From Bacteroidota bacterium (GTDB lineage: Bacteria > Bacteroidota > Bacteroidia > Chitinophagales > Saprospiraceae): 45,561 bases of DNA. Made by a program: the position numbers and the translations under genes. The notes under the pieces are model-generated. The model was given only the letters and a program-made list of their open reading frames with translations, made no database searches and was not told the DNA's origin. Within the stretch, counting starts at the first letter, position 1; the number at the start of each line of letters is the position of its first letter. Shown one piece after another: positions 39,978 through 45,561 of this stretch. The DNA lies in the NCBI GenBank assembly GCA_029781095.1, contig JAKOXM010000007.1, positions 1 through 45,561 on the forward strand, read 5' to 3'.

Positions 39978-40012
39978 AGGGTTACGTCAAAAAACGTAAC
40001 CCTGTTTTTTTG
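39978..40012 (+). terminator. Terminator of the tRNA-Val pseudogene
   Basis: AGGGTTACGT (39978-39987) and ACGTAACCCT (39994-40003) form a perfect 10-bp stem followed by G and T8. Both design and position equal the first terminator, with compensated base changes in the stem. Confidence 0.88.
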
Positions 40013-40268
40013 CGGTTTACACGATGGTTTACATGTAATAAACGAGGCTTGACCTGACAGTTACCCACTCGTTTCCATTGTCCGTTTTTGCACGCGATCA
40101 GGGCAGTTGACGACCTCCCTGTCCCCTTTTGTCGAGAAAAAAACATAAAAAGCAGCCGATTTTGCAAATATGTGGCAGACTTGTAACTGCGGAACCCGGC
40201 AGCCGGTGGCATGTTTTTAAACCATCCCGATCTGCTGCACCTGATTTGCTCACTAAAAATTTGTTGTT

Positions 40269-41357
40269 ATGAAAAAAACGCTTTCTCTCCGATCCATTCC
40301 CGTTTTATTCGCCGTACTGATATCCGTTCCCGCGTGGGCTCAGGGAATTACCACACCGCGCACGCCCAGCCCGGCGGCCGCTGTTTCACAGACCATCGGC
40401 ATTTCCAGGGTCTCTGTGCAGTATTCAAGACCTTCCGTAAAAGGCCGGGAGATATGGGGCGCCCTGGTGCCATACGGTTACAATGTTCAGACTTTTGGTG
40501 CCGGCAACGAAGCGCCCTGGCGTGCCGGTGCGAATGAAAACACCGTTATCGAATTTTCACACGATGTAAAAGTCGAAGGCCAGCCGGTTCCGGCAGGCCG
40601 CTACGGATTGTTCTTTGTGGTGAATAAAGACGATTCCGGCGAGGTAATTCTGTCCAAAGACAGCCGCTCCTGGGGAAGTTTCTGGTACGACCCTGCGAGG
40701 GATCAGCTTCGCGCTAAAATTCAGTTGCGCAGCATTCCGCATACCGAATTACTGACCTACGATTTTGTCAACCTCACAAAAAACAGCGGCGAACTGGTGC
40801 TCAACTGGGAGAAGAAACAATTTCCGGTACGTCTTGAATTTGCAGTGGATGACATTGTGCTTGCCAACGCGGCCGAGGAACTGAAAGGCCCCATCGGCTT
40901 CAACTGGCAGGGGTATTCCACTGCCGCTACCTATGCACTCCAAAACAAGGTCGGGCTGGATCAGGCTCTTGTCTGGATTGACAAGGCGGTTGCGCAAAAT
41001 ACCAGTTTTGCTACACTGACCGTAAAAGCCGATTTGCTCAGGGAAACCGGCAAAACGGCCGAATCCGACAAGATCAGACAAAAAGCGATCGAGGTGGCTA
41101 CCGAAGCGGAATTAAACCAGTATGGTTACCAGCTCATCAATGAAAAACGCATGGATGATGCGATTAAGATCATGCTAATGAATACCGAACGCCATCCCGA
41201 CAGCGCGAATGCGTGGGACAGTCTGGGCGAGTCCTATGCCCTGAAAGGCGACAAGGAGAACGCGATCAGGAATTTCAAAAAATCGCTGAGTTTAAATCCG
41301 CCCGCTGCCGTAAAGGCCAATTCGGAGAAATATCTGAAGCAATTGGGAGCCATGTAA
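40269..41357 (+). CDS. DUF2911 protein with C-terminal TPR
   Basis: This 362-residue protein has a signal peptide (1-25, 'FAVLISVPAWAQG'). The DUF2911 domain (about 30-195) shows 'SRVSVQYSRPSVKGREIWGA', 'APWRAGANENTVIEFSHDVK', 'AGRYGLFFVV' and 'VILSKDSRSWGSFWYDPARD'. TPR-like helices (about 215-355) follow, ending with one canonical repeat, 'ANAWDSLGESYALKGDKENA'. The domain is nearly restricted to Bacteroidota and relatives, periplasmic or exported, and has no assigned function. The 250 nt upstream hold no gene; no exact TAnnTTTG box is seen there. An inverted-repeat element follows it at 41401. Confidence 0.9.
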   Translation: MKKTLSLRSIPVLFAVLISVPAWAQGITTPRTPSPAAAVSQTIGISRVSVQYSRPSVKGREIWGALVPYGYNVQTFGAGNEAPWRAGANENTVIEFSHDVKVEGQPVPAGRYGLFFVVNKDDSGEVILSKDSRSWGSFWYDPARDQLRAKIQLRSIPHTELLTYDFVNLTKNSGELVLNWEKKQFPVRLEFAVDDIVLANAAEELKGPIGFNWQGYSTAATYALQNKVGLDQALVWIDKAVAQNTSFATLTVKADLLRETGKTAESDKIRQKAIEVATEAELNQYGYQLINEKRMDDAIKIMLMNTERHPDSANAWDSLGESYALKGDKENAIRNFKKSLSLNPPAAVKANSEKYLKQLGAM

Positions 41358-41400
41358 AACGCCCTCAGGTATTGGAGATCTTTTTCGGCAAAACCGCATG

Positions 41401-41576
41401 AATTCCGAATTTTTTAGCCCGCGATTTTAATCGTGTGAATGCGAAAATCGCAAGGTGTCGAACCGGTTTAATGGTTTGTAGTGCCTTGGCCTGGCATTTA
41501 AAAACGGTTAAAACTGTTTGAACATCAGTCTTTTCTGTTTTTCAACGATTGAAATCGCGGGCTAAAAATTCGGGAT
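41401..41576. repeat. Intergenic element with long terminal inverted repeats
   Basis: The arms 41401-41433 and 41546-41576 are imperfect reverse complements of about 31-33 nt, sharing the core TTTTTAGCCCGCGATTT. They flank 112 nt that contain no gene, only short A-T palindromes (for example GCGAAAATCGC at 41441-41451). Its size and paired ends look like a small non-autonomous element (MITE-like) or REP-type unit placed between the convergent DUF2911 and LldD-like genes. Confidence 0.75.
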
Positions 41577-41640
41577 GCGCCATGTTTTATGGAAACCTGT
41601 GCCTTCTCCGTTTTTGGCGCCGGGATGGGCAAGTGCCCGG

Positions 41641-42792
41641 TTAACTTGTCACCAAATGCCGGGGCAAATCCTTTACCCGTTCGCAGCAAATCTGTTCCAT
41701 CACCTGTTTTAGTTGCGTTTTCAGGATGGAAATGGTGTGGTGGCCGCCCGCCTGACCCAATGCCGCTACCCCGTACATGAACGACCGACCGAGGAATGCA
41801 AACTCGGCGCCGCTGGCCAGCGCCCGCGCCACATCGGGCCCGGAACGCACGCCGCTGTCCAGCATGATTTTGATTTGACCGGCATACTTTTGAACGATCG
41901 GCACGAGCGAATGAACGGATGACTGGCCTGCATCAAGTTGCCGTCCGCCGTGGTTTGACACAATTATGCCATCCAGCCCGAGCCGTATAGCCATGCCGGT
42001 GTCCTCCTCCGTAGCCACGCCTTTCAGCACAATTTTGCCCTTCCAGCGGTCGCGGATAGGAGCGATCTTTTCCTCATTCATTCTGCCTGAAAATGTCTGA
42101 TTCATATACTGACCTAACTTTTTCATATTCAATCCCTTGGGCATATACTTTTTCATGGTCGCAAAATCCGGCTGCCCGTGCAGGAGGGTTCTGACGGCCC
42201 ACTCCGGCTTGCCCATTATCTGGAGGATATTGCGCAGGGTCATTTTCGGCGGCATGGCCAGTCCGTTGCGGATATCACGCGGACGATACCCGAATGTAGG
42301 CACATCGCAAAGAATAACCAGCACCCGGCAGCCTGCCGCTTCGGCGCGGTCGAGGATGTCGTCGCGCAATGCATTATCGGCGGGGTGATACAACTGATAC
42401 CAGAATCTGCCTTCCGTCAATGCGCCGATGCGCTCGATGCTCGCGGTGGTCACGGTGCTCAGGACAAAGGGAATATTATGAGCAATGGCCGCCCTGGCCA
42501 GTATTTCCGGCGCATTGGGCCACATAAGCCCCTGCAAACCCACGGGCGCAATGCCGAAAGGTGCGTCATAAACGTGGCCGAACAGTTCTGTTTTCAGATC
42601 GGAACCACCGTATTTGCCCAGATAATACGGCTTTACTTCCACCTCCCGGAGCTCGGCGGTGTTTTTGTGGAGGTTTACGTCTTCGTTGCAGCCTCCATCA
42701 AGGTATTCAAATGCAAAACGCGGGATGCGTTGCCGCGCGCGCCGGCGCAGGTCGTCGATGGAAGGGTAGTCCGGATTGTAAGTTAATTCCAT
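41641..42792 (-). CDS. FMN-dependent alpha-hydroxy-acid dehydrogenase (L-lactate dehydrogenase-like)
   Basis: This protein has 383 residues from the ATG at 42792; a TTG at 42858 overlaps the upstream stop but adds 22 atypical residues. It has the LldD/glycolate-oxidase barrel: 'RIPRFAFEYLDGGCNEDVNL', 'PFGIAPVGLQGLMWPNAPEI', 'GRFWYQLYHPADNA', 'KIVLKGVATEEDTGMAIRLG', the catalytic His (about 281) in 'IIVSNHGGRQLDAGQSS', and phosphate-binding 'LDSGVRSGPDVARALASGAE'. It oxidises 2-hydroxy acids with FMN and passes electrons to an acceptor or O2. Next to rhamnose genes it most probably takes L-lactate, derived from L-lactaldehyde, to pyruvate (inference). It is the last gene of the minus-strand operon. 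Confidence 0.92.
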   Translation of the reverse strand: MELTYNPDYPSIDDLRRRARQRIPRFAFEYLDGGCNEDVNLHKNTAELREVEVKPYYLGKYGGSDLKTELFGHVYDAPFGIAPVGLQGLMWPNAPEILARAAIAHNIPFVLSTVTTASIERIGALTEGRFWYQLYHPADNALRDDILDRAEAAGCRVLVILCDVPTFGYRPRDIRNGLAMPPKMTLRNILQIMGKPEWAVRTLLHGQPDFATMKKYMPKGLNMKKLGQYMNQTFSGRMNEEKIAPIRDRWKGKIVLKGVATEEDTGMAIRLGLDGIIVSNHGGRQLDAGQSSVHSLVPIVQKYAGQIKIMLDSGVRSGPDVARALASGAEFAFLGRSFMYGVAALGQAGGHHTISILKTQLKQVMEQICCERVKDLPRHLVTS

Positions 42793-42854
42793 GGCTGACA
42801 GTTGATTATGAAGATCGGCTAATTTGCCGGCCTTCAGCGGGCGAAGAGAGTGAT

Positions 42855-44123
42855 TCAATATTTTTTCAGCGAAACGAGGTTTTCCGGCAGCGGTTTATCA
42901 TTCCAAAACGGGTGAATCGCCAGCGCTGCGCCGAGTGCGGAAGCCTGTGCTACTTCTGCTGCACAAACTTCCATTTCAGGAAATGCCCCGGCAAGCAAGG
43001 TCATATAAATGTTGTTTTGAGCAAAACCGCCGTCCACGAAAATACGCCGTACGGGTGATCTGCCCAATGCCAGACGGGTTGAAACAGCCTGTTTTTCAAC
43101 GAGTTGGCGCATAAACTTCAGGTAAGCGACCGCAGCGTCCGATCTGCTTGAAATTTGTATTGTTTTGTAAAAATCGCCGGACTCGCCAAACTGTTCGGCC
43201 AGGTTTTTCACAGCCTGTTCGTGTTCGTAGCCACCGAAAAAGCGGGCTGCTTTCACGGGTTTGCCTTCGTAGGAAAGGTAGCACAGGCAGTCTTGCGAGA
43301 GTTCTTCAGGCGTAAGCGATTCCTGATTGAAGGGGTTGAGCGAAATGCACCAGGTACCCGTGGAAATGAGGAGAAAAGGTTCGTCGAAACACGCGAGATA
43401 AGGAATGAGGGCCGCAGAACTGTCGTGCAAACCTGTTCCGAGCTGAAAGGAATGATATTGACCGCCTGCCGATACCGGGATAGAGACCGGAACAACCTTG
43501 TTGGATGCCCGAATGGGTGGAAATTTTGCTGCCATACCTTCCGCTTTCACCCAGTCGTGGTAGTCGTTTTTACGGAAATCCCAGAGCATGGTGTGGCAGC
43601 CGATGCTCGTGATTTCGCTGAAATACTGGTCATGAAGGAGCGATGTTACAAACTGCGGCAGGTGCAGCGCGTATTTTATCTGATTGAAAATCAAAGGCTT
43701 TTGGTACTTTAAGGCATATAGTTGCAACCCGGAGTTCAGATTGCCCAATGCGGGGGAGGCAGTTTCGAGGGCCATTTTTTCCTCGCCGCCGTACGTGTCG
43801 AAAAACTGTTTTTTGAGGTCGTTCGGAAATGGTTTCAGGTAGTTGTACAGCGGCGTAAGTGGCTGGCCATCGCTGCCCAAATGGACAAAACTTGCTCCAT
43901 ACGTCGTGACGTTGATTGCCCGGATGATCCATTGTTCGTTCTCCAGAATATCCAAAATGGCATTCCAAACCCATCTGCGCAGCAAGTCCAGATTTTCGCA
44001 GGCGTCGCCGTCTTCATCGGTGGTTTCTGGCAATTGCGTTGTTTTTTCGGACACAATGCAATAGTCCTCGTCGAAGACAAGGCATTTTTTATTGGTCTTC
44101 CCGATGTCAAGGATGGCTATCAT
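42855..44123 (-). CDS. FGGY-family carbohydrate kinase (probable L-rhamnulokinase)
   Basis: This 422-residue protein has the first FGGY half starting 'MIAILDIGKTNKKCLVFDED'. ATP-fold segments include 'LLISTGTWCISLNPFNQESL' and the C-terminal 'VDGGFAQNNIYMTLLAGAFP', then 'VAQASALGAALA'. FGGY kinases phosphorylate sugars, mostly ketoses and polyols. A rhamnulose substrate is inferred from the RhaI-type isomerase 3 nt upstream. The sequence is shorter than E. coli RhaB (489 residues), typical for the Bacteroidota version. The TGA stop overlaps an alternative TTG start of the next gene. Confidence 0.9.
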   Translation of the reverse strand: MIAILDIGKTNKKCLVFDEDYCIVSEKTTQLPETTDEDGDACENLDLLRRWVWNAILDILENEQWIIRAINVTTYGASFVHLGSDGQPLTPLYNYLKPFPNDLKKQFFDTYGGEEKMALETASPALGNLNSGLQLYALKYQKPLIFNQIKYALHLPQFVTSLLHDQYFSEITSIGCHTMLWDFRKNDYHDWVKAEGMAAKFPPIRASNKVVPVSIPVSAGGQYHSFQLGTGLHDSSAALIPYLACFDEPFLLISTGTWCISLNPFNQESLTPEELSQDCLCYLSYEGKPVKAARFFGGYEHEQAVKNLAEQFGESGDFYKTIQISSRSDAAVAYLKFMRQLVEKQAVSTRLALGRSPVRRIFVDGGFAQNNIYMTLLAGAFPEMEVCAAEVAQASALGAALAIHPFWNDKPLPENLVSLKKY

Positions 44124-44126
44124 GCG

Positions 44127-45407
44127 CTAAAGCCCTGTCGCTATATTTTTCTTTCCGCGCTTTTCAATCAGTTTTTCCCTGATTTTCAGGTTTCTGTACA
44201 CCCCGATCGGGTCGATGGCTCCCCCCGACTGGCGGGCGGCCTCGGCCACGAGTGCGCGGGTGTCCGTTGCGAAAATATCGCGCAGCAATTCCTCTGCGGC
44301 AAGCGCATCGTTGTTTTGCTGCGCATCGCCGAGGGTAGCCCTGTCCACCAGCAGGGCTTTGGCGTAGGTCGTCAGGATGTTTTGTACAGATTGCAGGAGG
44401 TCTTCCAAAGGGTCTTTTGTGTTGTGGCTGGCATCGATCATCCATGCCAGCGGCGGATTTTTGACCGCGGGATCGGTCATCGCATCAACCAATTCGTTGA
44501 AAATCAGGAAGAACTGGTAGGGCTTGATGCTGCCGGTCGTAAGATCGTCATCGCCGTACATCGAGCCGTTGAAATGGAAACCGCCAAGCCGGCCGAAGTG
44601 CATGAGCCGCGCCACGATCTGCTCGATGTTTGTGTTGGGCAGGTGATGTCCCAGGTCGACGAGCACCTGCGCTTTCGTACCCAAAGATGCGCAAAGCGTG
44701 TACGATGTGCCCCAATCCGGCACCACCATCGAGTAAAAGTTCGGTTCATAGGGCTTGTATTCGATGAGCATGGCCCAGTCTTGCGGCAAGGCCCGGTAGA
44801 TTTCCGATAGCGAATCGGCCGTGCGTTGCCAGGCGCGGCGGAAGTGCTGCTGTCCCGGAAAGTTGGAGCCGTCGGCAAGCCAAACGGTCAACACCCTCGA
44901 ATCCAGCGCTTTACCGTGTTCGATGCAGGCAATATTGTGGTCGATCGCTTGTTGTCGCACTCCGGCATCTGTATGACAAAGCGAACCGAATTTGTACGAA
45001 AGCGTCTGATCCGGCTGATCCTGAAATGTGTTGGAATTGACCGAATCGATCGCCAGGCCGTATGCCTGCAGGTGGCTTTTTAGGGCCGTCGGGTCTTTCG
45101 GAATATCCCAGGGGATATGCAGCGAAATGGACCCTGACGAGCGATTCAACTGGTGGAGCAAACCCACATCTTCGATTTTTTCTTCGAGGCTGCGCGGCTC
45201 GCCGCCGCCGGGAAAACGACCGAAACGCGTACCGCCGGTGCCGAGGGCCCAGGAAGGAATGGCGATTTGAAAAGCGATTATTTTGTCAATAATTGATTGG
45301 ATATCAATGCCTCTCCGGGTTAATAACTGGGAAATATGCTCAAAGTGAAACGCGTGGCTTGTCGCGCTCTTTTCGTTGAGTTCCTGAATTTTATCGGTGA
45401 TAAACAT
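44127..45407 (-). CDS. rhaI: L-rhamnose isomerase, RhaI type
   Basis: This 426-residue TIM-barrel sugar isomerase has the RhaI hallmark 'IPSWALGTGGTRFGRFPGGG' and 'SGSISLHIPWDIP'. The likely metal ligands appear in order and spacing: Glu216 ('LIEYKPYEP'), Asp251 ('LVDLGHHLP'), His278 ('GGFHFNGSMYGDDDL') and Asp325 ('MIDASHNTKD'). This matches the Pseudomonas stutzeri-type enzyme rather than E. coli RhaA. It converts L-rhamnose to L-rhamnulose. It is the first gene of the operon inside the window and probably is preceded, outside it, by a rhamnulose-1-phosphate aldolase/lactaldehyde dehydrogenase or a regulator. Confidence 0.93.
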   Translation of the reverse strand: MFITDKIQELNEKSATSHAFHFEHISQLLTRRGIDIQSIIDKIIAFQIAIPSWALGTGGTRFGRFPGGGEPRSLEEKIEDVGLLHQLNRSSGSISLHIPWDIPKDPTALKSHLQAYGLAIDSVNSNTFQDQPDQTLSYKFGSLCHTDAGVRQQAIDHNIACIEHGKALDSRVLTVWLADGSNFPGQQHFRRAWQRTADSLSEIYRALPQDWAMLIEYKPYEPNFYSMVVPDWGTSYTLCASLGTKAQVLVDLGHHLPNTNIEQIVARLMHFGRLGGFHFNGSMYGDDDLTTGSIKPYQFFLIFNELVDAMTDPAVKNPPLAWMIDASHNTKDPLEDLLQSVQNILTTYAKALLVDRATLGDAQQNNDALAAEELLRDIFATDTRALVAEAARQSGGAIDPIGVYRNLKIREKLIEKRGKKNIATGL

Positions 45408-45561
45408 GCGTAGAATGCTTTTAGATTCGTGTGCGATTGGAACACGGATTTCAGGGATCGGACACGGATTATTTTTTCAGATTTGGTTTGAGTTCATTGT
45501 CGTATACTTTTCTCCTAATCTCGGGTTTTTGCAAAATTCAGTAATAATCCCACCTCGATTT
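45408..45561. other. Upstream region of the rhamnose operon
   Basis: These 154 nt up to the right edge contain no gene. ACACGGATT occurs twice (45442-45450 and 45462-45470), a typical Bacteroidota intergenic repeat. The operon promoter must lie here or beyond the edge. No clear TAnnTTTG box was seen on the minus strand. Confidence 0.4.

Overview
The window looks like a chromosomal segment from a free-living member of the Bacteroidota, most likely from the Saprospiria/Chitinophagia part of the phylum. The evidence is type IX secretion (T9SS) sorting domains, a C10 (streptopain-like) protease, a DUF4294 protein, a DUF2911 protein, a RhaI-type isomerase, promoter-like TTTG...TAnnTTTG elements, few Shine-Dalgarno sequences and several TTG starts. 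The placement below phylum level is inference. Most genes are ordinary housekeeping or accessory genes in short, often single-gene, units.

Layout. 1-6.4 kb: the end of one TPM-domain gene and a complete second one, a SET-domain protein, XseB, an outer-membrane protein on the minus strand, an O-methyltransferase-like protein, a MATE transporter, an ATP-grasp protein and a SlyD-type FKBP isomerase closed by a strong terminator. 6.5-12.4 kb: Kup potassium transporter, an intergenic repeat cluster, a Crp/Fnr regulator divergent from the glycogen branching enzyme GlgB, and a Uma2-family protein. 12.4-23.5 kb: a three-part zinc peptidase/beta-propeller/barrel protein, a divergent UbiA-like membrane protein, a remnant of a CocE/NonD hydrolase, a lipoprotein, an orphan OppC-type permease, a WecA/MraY-type sugar-phosphate transferase, a T9SS-exported metzincin-like protease, a DUF4294 protein and a small secreted protein.

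24.3-35.4 kb is the most unusual part. It holds a LytTR response regulator, a membrane-anchored protein with an effector-associated domain (EAD11-like), and two paralogous TPR hybrid histidine kinases that flank two exported proteins: a tail-fibre-like coiled-coil protein and a C10 cysteine protease with a T9SS tail. The kinase pair has divergent TPR input regions but output regions that share a 79-nt identical tract, which suggests gene conversion. One of the two kinases has lost the conserved Thr after its phospho-acceptor His.

35.5-45.6 kb: tRNA-Leu(GAG), dnaJ and grpE, a TlpA-like thioredoxin, a flavin-reductase-family protein, a lipoprotein, tRNA-Val(TAC) followed by a second, damaged copy lacking exactly the anticodon arm, a DUF2911/TPR protein, and an L-rhamnose catabolic operon (RhaI isomerase, FGGY kinase, FMN alpha-hydroxy-acid dehydrogenase) that runs in from the right edge. 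Several intergenic inverted repeats (8.6, 36.9 and 41.4 kb) look like dispersed Bacteroidota repeat elements.
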